64,000 nt of DNA from Prostheceraeus crozeri (taxonomy: Eukaryota > Platyhelminthes > Polycladida > Euryleptidae): positions 124,001 through 188,000 of the forward strand of contig CAJQUW010007906.1 in assembly GCA_907163375.1 (NCBI GenBank), in the 5' to 3' direction. This document shows positions 43,439-53,060 of the stretch, piece by piece. The translations under genes were made by a program, and so were the position numbers. Within the stretch, counting starts at the first letter, position 1. Each line of letters begins with the position of its first letter. Under the pieces are notes generated by a model. That model saw only the letters and a program-made list of their open reading frames with translations, had not been told where the DNA came from and ran no database searches.

Positions 43439-43517
<79 letters not shown>
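43439..43517. repeat. (TA)n microsatellite, right edge of array
   Basis: About 39 TA dinucleotides interrupt the 22nd unit after GTCTTA. Together with 16273-16316 the whole array is framed by TA repeats. Confidence 0.95.
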
Positions 43518-43519
<2 letters not shown>

Positions 43520-43964
43520 TTTGTATATACAAATATATTTATTTATTTATTACATAAATGCTATATCAAGTTACATAAGTTCACATTCAAGCCATCAATG
43601 ATGACCATCAAGTTCGGGGTTTTGATCTGTCCTGTAGCCTACATCAGCATAACCAGTCTTCTTATTTCTTTCATCTTCTTCTACTAAATCCAGTCCAACT
43701 GTGCATCATCAAATATATCAATTTAAGAATCATTGCATAGTCTTCCGGGGTAAGCAAGAAACACTTAAGGTTACGGGGTCAGAATGGAACACTGTTTGGT
43801 TCTCTGAAACTATGGTGAATTAGACATTCCTTCAAAAAGTATACATGTATATGTAGATAGATCTCCGTCTGACAAACTTTCCATACAATTGTTTAGGTTT
43901 CTTACAAATCCTCGTAATTTTGATGTGAGAGCAAAAATACAAATGTAAAAAAGTGACAAATGCT
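43518..43964. other. No gene recognised
   Basis: Right flank of the array. It includes TATATCAAGTTA (43562-43573), complementary to the left flank, and would hold the 3' untranslated region of the minus-strand exon that ends at 43965. Confidence 0.4.
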
Positions 43965-44261
43965 TCAAACGATGATTGTTTGTCGAGTTAAAATCGGCCA
44001 CTTATTTTCATTTCCATAAACATTTTTGTGCCCTTCCACATATTCTGTTATCTTCTCCAGCACTGAAGTATTATGAATTTTCATAAGCTTTGTCTGTCTG
44101 TATATGAGCTCCATTATAACTCCTGGAAAGAAAATTGCGTTTCCGGTGATAGTACGAGGAGAACACAGCAAAATTGAGTTTTCCCCAACTTGACAGCGCC
44201 TCACTTCTGCATATCCGAAACTACATGGAGTCAAGATTCCACTCAACAAGCAATCGACAGG
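43965..44261 (-). CDS. Likely terminal exon of an unrecognised host gene
   Basis: An open reading of 98 codons ending in TGA at 43965, with a natural-looking globular composition: TPCSFGYAEV, then SPRTITGNAIFFPGVI, then WPILTRQTIIV at the end. There is no ATG at its start. An in-frame stop lies just upstream, within a possible acceptor (GTAG at 44262-44265), so it should be entered by splicing. The acceptor has a poor pyrimidine tract, so a truncated retrocopy is possible. The residue pattern looks like a conserved protein, but I cannot name the family. No other exon of the gene was found upstream. Confidence 0.45.
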   Translation of the reverse strand, partial: PVDCLLSGILTPCSFGYAEVRRCQVGENSILLCSPRTITGNAIFFPGVIMELIYRQTKLMKIHNTSVLEKITEYVEGHKNVYGNENKWPILTRQTIIV

Positions 44262-44734
44262 CTACGTTTTAGACTGCTATATGTAAATTTCAGATTTAAG
44301 AGTTGCTTTCTTTTTAAGTGAGAGCAAAAATAGCAGAAGACAAAAAGCGCTTTGACTTCAAGAGAAAAACCGTGCTACATTTGCTTTCAGGCTAGCGTTG
44401 GAATACCTCGCGGAAGTTTAGAAATCATTTGAAGGAAATGTAAATAAACTTTGCAAAATACATCGAAGTTAAGCGAAGCAAATCGAAGTTTATTTTTGAC
44501 TACATTTTTACGTAAGTGGTGGCTTTTTCAAGGAATTGATTTTTCTACTATATTTTGGAAATCGAGTAGATAATTTTAAGAGGATTTCCTTGGTTGAACA
44601 ATTTGAAGTTTCAGGGTCTTCCAGAAAATTAGAAAGTCGATAATGGCAACAAAACATGCCTTTTTCTCTTTTCGCGGTGCTCGATTCACAGAAATTCATT
44701 GACTACTTGCTAAAATGTTATTGAGCCAGTGACA
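44262..44734. other. No gene recognised
   Basis: Short open frames only. ATCGAAGTT recurs twice near 44460-44490. Confidence 0.4.
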
Positions 44735-45110
44735 AGACAGAGCCGTTACCGAGCGATGCCCCTCATCATACCTAAGAATGACGACATAATGCGCTGCATA
44801 GTTGACTACCATAGGTTCATACCGACTCTGGCGAAACATCACGTCAAACTTACCCCCTTTCAAGCTAAGTTATTCAGGACTCCGTGAAGCCGTTTTAAGG
44901 TGGACTTAAGAGACACCTTCTATTCCTTACGTATTCACAACTAGTCGCTACATTACTGAATTTCCCGAACCTGATTGCACTACCGCTTTACACGTTTACT
45001 AATGGGCTTTTCCCAAAGTCCAGGGATCCTCCTAGGTCTTTCCCGTGAAATTCTGCACTCAAAACAGCAAGTGGTCCATTCTTCTTGTGCCCACAACCGC
45101 GCAACAAAAA
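44735..45110 (+). mobile_element. Fossil LTR-type reverse transcriptase fragment
   Basis: Remnants of a pol gene. Recognisable pieces include a VDY-containing fingers segment (about 44800), KVDLRDTFYSLRI (about 44898) and YRFTRLLMGFSQSP (about 44978), all typical of LTR-retroelement reverse transcriptase (Ty3/Gypsy or BEL-like). It is old and heavily broken. No LTRs were found around it. Confidence 0.45.
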
Positions 45111-46165
45111 ACCTAGCACACCATCCCCAAAAAGCCCGCTCAGCAGTGGAAAACAACCTTCTGTTTACGGTTTCGTGGCCATTATGCCACATATTTGTAA
45201 TCTTTGCCTTCTATGCGCCCTTGTAACGGCCGCCTAGAAATCTCCAAAGCTTATAGCTCTGGGCCTGCTATCGGTAACATTGATAATCATTCATTTGCAA
45301 ACAGAATTAATGTGACAGAGCGACACCAGGCTCATGCTGAATTACTGGCTATCTTTCTTCGGTCACAACCCAGCGCAATTGTCATCAAAAATGCGCATAC
45401 AGCACTCCAGTTCAAGAGAACATACCATGAACTGTCCAATTCTATCTTACTCCGTTGTTGCGGAATCCTACATTTTCACGTGCCTTCGGACAAAGCCGGC
45501 GGATAAGCCGTCACGTTCCAGCCCCTCTCATCAACCTGAAAATAAAATCAATGTAAACGAAGATTCTAACCCCGTCAATACCGATTCCGGAGAGCCTGGA
45601 GATATCCATATACCAATAAAATTGAGAAAATTAAATTTCTTGCAACACTTGTATTCTTTGCTCTGAATTTATTCTAAAAAAGTTGATAACTACAATTCCG
45701 ATCTATAAGCATTTTCAAAAATACATAATTACAATGTACTTTAACAATATCAATAATAATTAAATGTCTTGAAACAGTCCATGCAGAGTCCGGCATTCCT
45801 GGACACTTCGAGCATTGGAAAGGGTCTTGCTTCCGCCCATCTGTGCAGCATAATTCACACCTCTTCTTCGGAATTCTTTTCCTCAGGCTGCATCAAATTC
45901 ATATCTTTTTGCCAATTTACGCTGCTTTGTTGGTCGTGCAGAAGCCATTCCAAGCGGGCATCGAGGGTAGAAATGCTTTTTACTCACATCGATTCCAATG
46001 AAAAAATATTGCTTCTCTGATTAGCAGTCAGCCAACATAGAAATCGAGCACGTGGAGCCTCATATGATACAGCAGACATAAATGATGTAGGGCGTCAAAG
46101 CGAACACATACACATAGCATTTGATGCTCTACTAAGCAGTGGTTGCCGAGCAAATGTGTTTTCTG
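45111..46165. other. Unassigned, possibly remains of the same old element
   Basis: Two overlapping open frames (45204-45506 and 45334-45666) have no motif I recognise. AT-rich beyond 45666. Confidence 0.3.
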
Positions 46166-46231
46166 CATGACGCTTCGGGAACGTCATGGCATTTAATGAT
46201 CCTTCTTTTATGACGCTCCAGAAGCGTCATG
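46166..46231. repeat. Nested palindrome (hairpin)
   Basis: Outer arms CATGACGCTTC (46166-46176) and GAAGCGTCATG (46221-46231) are perfect complements. An inner CGTCAT/ATGACG pair continues the symmetry. The loop is about 20 nt. Confidence 0.75.
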
Positions 46232-47069
46232 GAACTGAAGTGCTAATATGAAAAAAAATTAACTTCGCATGACGTAAATTATCATAAATATTTCCATGAA
46301 CGAAAGTATGATGATTTAAAAGTAGCTTTGATACAGAGAAAACAAACTTCGATAAGCTTCCAAAGAAATAGATGTTGAGACATTATTGAGAGAAAAAATA
46401 AACGTCGAAAAACTTGAAAGTGAAGCCGATGTAGCGGGCTCTAATGTGAAAATGTATACCTTTATTACGAGTGATGTCAATTTGCGTAAATATTATGATA
46501 AAACTCGAATGAAAAAGCAAGCTTCGAACAAATGATGGCTTTTATAAAAAGGGGTAGAATGAAGCTTTCGAAATCAGAAGCCAATGCAATTATGAACTAC
46601 CTTCGATTCACAGATAGAATTCTTACACTTTTGTCAATTTTCTTATTTTTTTATGAATGAAGACTTCCATGAGGCATGTATTTCTATGTTTTGTCGGTCT
46701 GATATCGGTTTTCACTAATTTATCACTGAAGGCTATGTACAGGCTAATACATTGAGTATCGTTTTCGTTCATGACTGGGGCTAGAACCATAATGAAAGTA
46801 TTCAAGTTATTGACATTGAACTGTAAATTACTCAGTTGAAACAGAGAACAAGGATTAATTTAGAAGGGTCGTAAACTCTATTTTTTGAGAATTTCTTTGT
46901 CCGAGTCAACCGCCATAAGGAGCTTCAAAATAAGTGGTTATTAAATGACGTGACCACGATTGTGCAACAAGAGTGCATGAAAAAACATGGTCAGCGAGTA
47001 ACAGTGGCAGGCCACAAATGATAATGTGGGACTACATATATGTGATTCTTTGCTAAGGGCTATTACTAA
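46232..47069. other. No gene recognised
   Basis: AT-rich DNA with short open frames on both strands. Confidence 0.4.
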
Positions 47070-47289
47070 AACACACCGAGGGCCAAAATGAAAATTGCTA
47101 AAATACACCGAACCCCAAAATATCACATAAGGAGGCATTTTCAGGTCAAATAACCGATATAAATGGAAAGAACGAGGTAAATAACCCTCTGGAGCACACT
47201 GACATCAACATTAACAGCTGACTCCTAGGAGAAATATAATAATGAAAAAAAGTTGATTAAATAAATCCACCGATAGCCATAACTTTCAG
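47070..47289. repeat. Diverged edge of the 190/212-bp satellite
   Basis: ACACCGAGGGCCAAAA at about 47070 and a second ACACCGA word at about 47103 match the satellite's start-of-unit word but are followed by unrelated sequence, marking a decayed left boundary. Confidence 0.5.
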
Positions 47290-48549
47290 AATATAGAGTA
47301 TCTCGCCACAAAACTCGGCCCTAACCTTCTCAGGATCATTATCAAGACCGCTTCAAAACACAACAGCCAACGGGCAACTCTCGACGGAGAACCAGGCCTC
47401 CCAGTAAAAGTACTTGGTCGGCTGGATTCATCACTCGAGGTCGTTCCACCTTCGGATCTACATATGAAAATGACAGTTACACCGAGGGCCAAAACTTTGT
47501 CAATACTGCATCAATCTCAACCAAACTTGGCCCACACCTGCTCAGGATCATTATCAAGAGCGCTTCAGAACACAACAGCCAACGGGCAAATCTGGACAGA
47601 GATGCACCTCAAGCAATTATCACATGTTTTCACCAATTTCACAGAAATTTTTTTCGCAACATCACTTTACACCGAGGGTCAAAGCTTTGTCAATATTGCC
47701 TCAATCTCAACCAAACTTGGCCCACACCTGCTCAGGATCATTATCAAGACCGCTTCAGAACACAACAGCCAACGGGCAAATCTGGACAGAGATACACCTC
47801 AAGTAATTATCACATGTTTTCACCAATTTCACAGAACATTTTTTTCGCAACATCTCTTTACAACGAGGGCCAAAACTTTGTCAATATTGCCTCAATCTCA
47901 ACCAAACTTGGCCCACACCTGCTCAGGATCATTATCAAGACCGCTTCAAAACACAACAGCCAACGGGCAACTCTCGACGGAGAACCAGGCCTCCCAGTAA
48001 AAGTACTTAGTCGGCTGGATTCATCACTCGAGGTCGTTCCACCTTCGGATCTACATATGAAAATGACAGTTACACCGAGGGACAAAACTCTGTCAATACT
48101 GCATCAATCTCAACCAAACTTGGCCCACACCTGCTCAGGATCATTATCAAGAGCGCTTCAGAACACAATAGCCAACGGGCAAATCTGGACAGAGATGCAC
48201 CTCAAGCAATTATCACATGTTTTCACCAATTTCACAGAAATTTTTTTCGCAACATCACTTTACACCGAGGGTCAAAGCTTTGTCAATATTGCCTCAATCT
48301 CAACCAAACTTGGCCCACACCTGCTCAGGATCATTATCAAGACCGCTTCAGAACACAACAGCCAACGGGCAAATCTGGACGGAGAACCAGGCCTCCCAGT
48401 AAAAGTACTTTGGTCGGCTCGATTCATCACTCGAGGTCGTTCCACCTTCGGATCCACATATGAAAATGACAGTTACACCGAGGGCCAAAACTTTGTCAAT
48501 ACTGCATCAATCTCAACCAAACTTGGCCCACACCTTCTCAGGATCATTG
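47290..48549 (+). repeat. Two-module satellite, 190- and 212-bp units
   Basis: Every unit begins with a shared half (CACCGAGGGNCAAAACTTTG and onward through CTCAGGATCATTATCAAG). It is followed by one of two alternative halves: a short one (ACCTCAAGCAATTATCACATG type) or a long one (GGAGAACCAGGCCTCCCAG type). Unit starts at 47481, 47671, 47862, 48074, 48264 and 48477 give periods 190, 191, 212, 190 and 213, in the order long (partial), short, short, long, short, long. Open frames through it are a by-product of the repeat. Confidence 0.85.
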
Positions 48550-48568
48550 TGTTGGTGGTGATTATACC

Positions 48569-49576
48569 CATAGACATCGGATAACATTATTAGGACTAGA
48601 CCGGACACAGCTGATTTCCCGTGGCCTTTAAAGCCGTTCGGTAGCGACATGGAAATATTGTTTGTATAAAGCAATGATGACAACAAGAGAATTTAAAATT
48701 TTGATAACCACGTGTTTATTATCAGCTGAGAAAGAGTAGAGATGAGGAGATATTGCATCGTCCATAATTGAAGACTTAAATACTCCGCGTTGGCAACAGC
48801 AGAAGACATTTCATTTCACAGGCAATTGCAAATGAACAGCCTATCTTTAATCTCATGATAATACAAATTTTACGTACACACTGTTGTAATAAATCTGTTT
48901 TCATTGTACTCGGGAAAACTCGCCCTTTGCGCTCACAAGAAATGATGTAAAATAGTGCTTTTTGCCCGAAGTGGCCAGGACAAATCCCAGTTATACCGGG
49001 TGCTGCTTATCTTTAGCCGGGACGCTCGAAGTTCACAAAATGATTAATGAGACGCCATATCTCAGTTCTGCGGAATAATCTGTATAAGTGATAGATTTTT
49101 TAGGGGGTGACCTGAGTCAGGAGTAATAGCAAACCGATTAAGAAGCCCATTTCTGAAAAGGTTTCATTTATCTTACTGCCATGTTAATGTCTTTCTGCTT
49201 ATTTCTATAGGCTTAAGAACATCTATAAAAAATTTTTGCTGGAAACTGTACTCTGAAGATTATGCGAAATCTACTCGAACAATTTCATTCACGCTAAGAG
49301 TAAATTCATTTTCGATCCATCTTTTCAAGATTGGAGTCATTTCAAGGCACATTATCTTGGATTTTCAAAAGAAAGCATTCTACAGCCAGAGGAAATTTAA
49401 TAAAAATTTCGCTAATTTAAAAATTGCGCTACTGTTTATTTACACAAATAGCATAGTAAAACAATTTTTCAGAATTAAAGCCACTCGGTAGCGACATTCG
49501 CTTGTGGCCATCAGCTGATAGTGTATTAAATAGGCGCTGTCCGGTCTAGTCCTAATAATGTTATCCGATGTCTATG
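48569..49576. mobile_element. Non-autonomous DNA transposon, 1008 bp, 8-bp TSD
   Basis: Perfect terminal inverted repeats of about 39 bp begin CATAGACATCGGATAAC. They are followed by partly matching subterminal blocks (GCTGAT/ATCAGC) and a CGGTAGCGACAT word in direct orientation near both ends. ATTATACC flanks both sides (48561-48568 and 49577-49584), an exact 8-bp target duplication. No coding sequence is present. An 8-bp duplication fits hAT, P or Merlin-type elements. The CA start of the inverted repeat recalls P elements, but the superfamily is unproven. Confidence 0.85.
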
Positions 49577-49584
49577 ATTATACC

Positions 49585-49979
49585 TTTGGAAAAATATGTT
49601 GATTTTTTTTTTTTAATCGTCTACTTGCATTATTCTTTTTCGGAATTTAATGCATGCATTCGAACGCGTTGATGGTGCCTCAGAAGATATTTCGAAATTT
49701 TATCTGGAAGCTGTAAACGTGTTCGAACGAACTAAATTTTAGAATGTCCCGCGCAGGTCATGGACAACGACAATGGATAAGGTAATCTGGAAAATATATA
49801 ATCAGTCAAACTGAAAAACATATAATCAGTCACAACTTTTTTAATATTGCTTTTTACGAACTCATCAACTATACAGGTTATCTTTGATGCTTTATCTACT
49901 GACCATGCACGACTTTAGTCATTCAGTCAAATAATTACTTCAGCAAGATCAAATAAAGCAATAAATTTCAAAATGTCTG
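49585..49979. other. No gene recognised
   Basis: AT-rich; poly-T run at about 49604. The word AATCAGTCA, part of the next satellite, already appears three times near 49800-49835. Confidence 0.4.
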
Positions 49980-51339
49980 AATTATAATCAGTCACAAGTA
50001 TTTTATGAGACAGAGATGGAACCTGAGTCAGTCATACTTTATCACTCTACATCTAATGAGTGTGTTTGCAAAGTTGGAGCTCAATCGGTTAGGGTCTCTG
50101 GTTGTGGGGGACTGTAAAGGGGTCCCGAACATGAATTCCCCTAAAATAGGCCTTTATAATCAGTCACAAGTATTTTGAGACAGAGATGGAACCTGAATCA
50201 GTCATACTTTATCACTCTACATCTAATGAGTGTGTTTGCGAAGTTGGAGCTCAATCGGTTAGGGTCTCTGGTTGTGAGGGACTGTAAAGGGGTCCCGAAC
50301 ATGAATTCCCCTAAAATAGGCCTTTATAATCAGTCAAAAGTATTTTATGAGACAGAGATGGAACCTGAGTCAGTCATACTTTATCACTCTACATCTAATG
50401 AGTGTGTCTGCGAAGTTGGAGCTCAATCGGTTAGGTCTCTGGTTGTGGGGGACTGTAAAGGGGTCCCGAACATGAATTCCCCTAAAATAGGCCTTTATAA
50501 TCAGTCACAAGTATTTTATGAGACAGAGATGGAACCTGAGTCAGTCATACTTTATCACTCTACATCTAATGAGTGTGTTTGCAAAGTTGGAGCTCAATCG
50601 GTTAGGGTCTCTGGTTGTGGGGGACTGTAAAGGGGTCCCGAACATGAATTCCCCTAAAATAGGCCTTTATAATCAGTCAAAAGTATTTTATGAGACAGAG
50701 ATGGAACCTGAATCAGTCATACTTTATCACTCTACATCTAATGATTGTGTTTGCGAAGTTGGAGCTCAATCGGTTAGGGTCTCTGTTTGTGGGGGACTGT
50801 AAAGGGGTCCCGAACATGAATTCCCCTAAAATAGGCCTTTATAATCAGTCAAAAGTATTTTATGAGACAGAGATGGAACCTGAGTCAGTCATACTTTATC
50901 ACTCTACATCTAATGAGTGTGTTTGCAAAGTTGGAGCTCAATCGGTTAGGGTCTCTGTTTGTGGGGGACTGTAAAGGGGTCCCGAACATGAATTCCCCTA
51001 AAATAGGCCTTTATAATCAGTCACAAGTATTTTATGAGACAGAGATGGAACCTGAATCAGTCATACTTTATCACTCTACATCTAATGAGTGTGTTTGCAA
51101 AGTTGGAGCTCAATCGGTTAGGGTCTCTGGTTGTGGGGGACTGTAAAGGGGTCCCGAACATGAATTCCCCTAAAATAGGCCTTTATAATCAGTCACAAGT
51201 ATTTTATGAGACAGAGATGGAACCTGAGTCAGTCATACTTTATCACTCTACATCTAATGAGTGTGTTTGCAAAGTTGGAGCTCAATCGGTTAGGGTCTCT
51301 GGTTGTGGGGGACTGTAAAGGGGTCCCGAACATGAATTC
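49980..51339 (+). repeat. 172-bp satellite, eight units
   Basis: AGACAGAGATGG recurs at 50008, 50178, 50350, 50521, 50693, 50865, 51037 and 51209, with a modal period of 172 bp. Units are very similar and differ mainly by single substitutions and one- or two-base indels. Each has a GGGGAC...GTCCC hairpin and GAATTC. The last unit ends within GAATTCCC, where unrelated sequence begins. Arrays of this kind sit inside some Helitron-like and other non-autonomous elements, but no such ends were identified. Confidence 0.9.
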
Positions 51340-51822
51340 CCGTTCATTTATTTTTCGTCAAGCATGAGATGGAAAGTGCAGGTGTTTTTATACAATTTGG
51401 AGGGATATCTTGCTATTGTAGGGGGATTCATGGATTTTTTGAATTGTGGAATGTCCTCTTCCTCGCTCATTCATCGGTTGTCAGTGTTTTTCTATCGGAG
51501 TGTAATGCTCCCTTCCGGTGTCATGGGAAGAATGGTACAATCACTGACTTCCTTACCCCGCTTGCTGCTCTTGTACATGGCCAGCGAAGAAGGAACGATC
51601 GACCGGCCAGATGGGTCACGAAGGCCTATATGTCGCTGGAGCGCAAGTCATGACTGCGGCGCACCAAATATGCAGCAAACAATGTAGATCAATGTATATA
51701 TATACAGTACTCCAATGGAAGAAAATTGGCATATTACCCAACGCATATGAATATCTCATTGAATATAACGCACATAGATATGCATGCATAGGGCCTATCC
51801 CAGCTGCATATCTATCAATATA
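51340..51822 (+). repeat. Unnamed interspersed repeat X (copy 1)
   Basis: Present here, inverted at 56053-56536, and partially at 52214-52385. No coding capacity is convincing. It directly abuts the satellite on one side and a mariner end on the other. Confidence 0.75.
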
Positions 51823-52213
51823 TGAGGCGTGTTCAAATGAAACCCGTTCGCTATACTGTATTTGTAGAATAGTAAGCAGACAAAGTAAAAGCACAATCAA
51901 TTAGTAACAACTGTGTATTATTAACATAAAAGCAGAAGCAACAATCAAAAAAAGTCTCCGTTGACTTCCCGGCACTTGTCCCATTGCTTGGGTAGGCGTT
52001 GAATTCCGTCGGCAAAGAAGGATTTCGGCTGTCCTTTGAACCAATTTCTAACAGCTGTCTTCACTTCTTCGTCTGATCGGAATCGTTGTCCCTTGAGAAA
52101 CTTCGTCAGGGGACCAAAAATGTGAAAATCACAAGGTGACAAGTCAGGACTGTATGCAGGGCGTTCCAAAATTTCCCAACGCTTTCTTGTCAATACGTCA
52201 GATGTTGCCTTCG
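51823..52213 (-). mobile_element. Truncated mariner 3' end
   Basis: Starts with the terminal repeat TGAGGCGTGTTCAAATGA and contains the last 95 codons of a mariner transposase (1945-style C-terminal segment at 51945-52232, including YSPDLSPCDFH and the third catalytic Asp). The element is cut at about 52213, where repeat X copy 2 begins. It is nearly identical to the matching part of the mariner at 54707-56052. Confidence 0.85.
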
Positions 52214-52385
52214 AACGACTGCGGCGGACCAAATATGCAACATGTAGATCAATGTATATATACTCGAATGGAAGAGAATGGGCATATTACCCGACACATG
52301 AATATGTCAATGAATATAACGCACATAGATATACATGTATAGGGCCTATCCCAACTGCATGTGAATCTTTAGCTGTCAATATGTC
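52214..52385 (+). repeat. Repeat X, partial diverged copy 2
   Basis: Matches 51648-51822 at a clearly lower identity than the inverted arms, with small indels. It continues past the point where the mariner interrupts copy 1. Confidence 0.7.
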
Positions 52386-52804
52386 ACACGTTGATCTACC
52401 GGTATGTGTTTTAGTTCTTTTTCCCTTTCTTGATCGTTTCCGTCAATTTAGTTAACCATCGTTCCTTTCATGTTTCCTAATTGTGATAAATGTTCGTATT
52501 CATTGCAGTGATCAGGACCCTCTTCTTCTTTCTTTCGATGGTTGATGTCGAATCGGTGCTGATTCATTCTCTCGTATGACCTTGATTGTTGCAACAGTAT
52601 TATGTTGGTAAACCAATGGATTTGAGAGCGTCATCAGTCCTCATCATGAATACTTCAATCAATTAGAACATCATTCGCCACTTAGGCAAGCTGTTGTGCG
52701 GTCGTCTTCCCGCGCTGCTCATGTCAGCGACTAACTTTCCGCTTTGTTGTCTCTGCTAGCGAAGACAGCAACCTAGCCTGCCCGCAAGAATAATGAGGCT
52801 AATT
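52386..52804. other. No gene recognised
   Basis: Spacer of the inverted duplication with no supported feature. Confidence 0.4.
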
Positions 52805-53060
52805 CAAATCCCAGCTTGACATCTCTAATCCAAAGCCAAGCGTCTTCCTTACAAATGACCTCCATTTTTCTCTACATCGAGTGGTGGTAGCCCAGTTCGC
52901 GTTACCGAAGAATTCATCGAGTTCCTGTCTCGATCTTCTTCTCGGACATCCGCGTAGCCTCTGGCGGCCGTGAGTGGTCTATTCCGTCAAACGCTTCGTC
53001 CACCTGTCGTCAGATTAGCGACTGACGTGATCTGCTCAAGTCCAATTGAGCCTTATGCGT
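52805..53060 (-). mobile_element. LINE C-terminal tail relic
   Basis: The minus-strand reading includes RWTKRLTE, then RQELDEFFGNANWATTT and REKWRSFVRKTL, the pattern found at the extreme C-terminus of many RTE- or CR1-like LINE ORF2 proteins (a Trp-containing DR..W motif). At least one stop is present. No reverse-transcriptase domain is adjacent. Confidence 0.45.

Larger units (their letters stand above)
16317..43441 (+). repeat. 27-kb tandem array of a 1276/1254-bp coding unit
   Basis: Twenty-one full head-to-tail units, plus partial units at both edges. Start-to-start distances are 1276 bp (with 1275 and 1277 in three units) for units 1-15 and 21, 1254 bp for units 16, 17, 19 and 20, and 1274 bp for unit 18. 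By eye the units are almost identical, differing by a handful of substitutions and small indels over 27 kb. Each unit holds one long open frame, an AATAAA signal about 55 bp after its stop, and a hammerhead-like junction 74 to 24 bp before the next unit. Shared variants in neighbouring units point to unequal exchange or amplification. I do not recognise this repeat family. Confidence 0.97.
51236..52213 (+). repeat. Left arm of a 0.98-kb inverted duplication
   Basis: The reverse complement of 55663-56640 with only scattered differences (my estimate is about 98-99% identity). It contains the end of the 172-bp satellite, the unnamed repeat at 51340-51822, and the 3' end of a mariner. Confidence 0.9.

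Noticed and set aside
16273-43517. CRISPR-like or bacterial tandem-repeat interpretation of the array
   Set aside because: Units are 1.28 kb with no short repeat-spacer structure, and the surrounding DNA is clearly animal.
47464-48584. Long open frames (up to 256 codons) across the satellite at 47.3-48.5 kb
   Set aside because: They follow the repeat, shift frame between modules, and show no domain.
50175-51318. Repeated 94-codon open frames across the 172-bp satellite
   Set aside because: These are by-products of a 172-bp period read in rotating frames.
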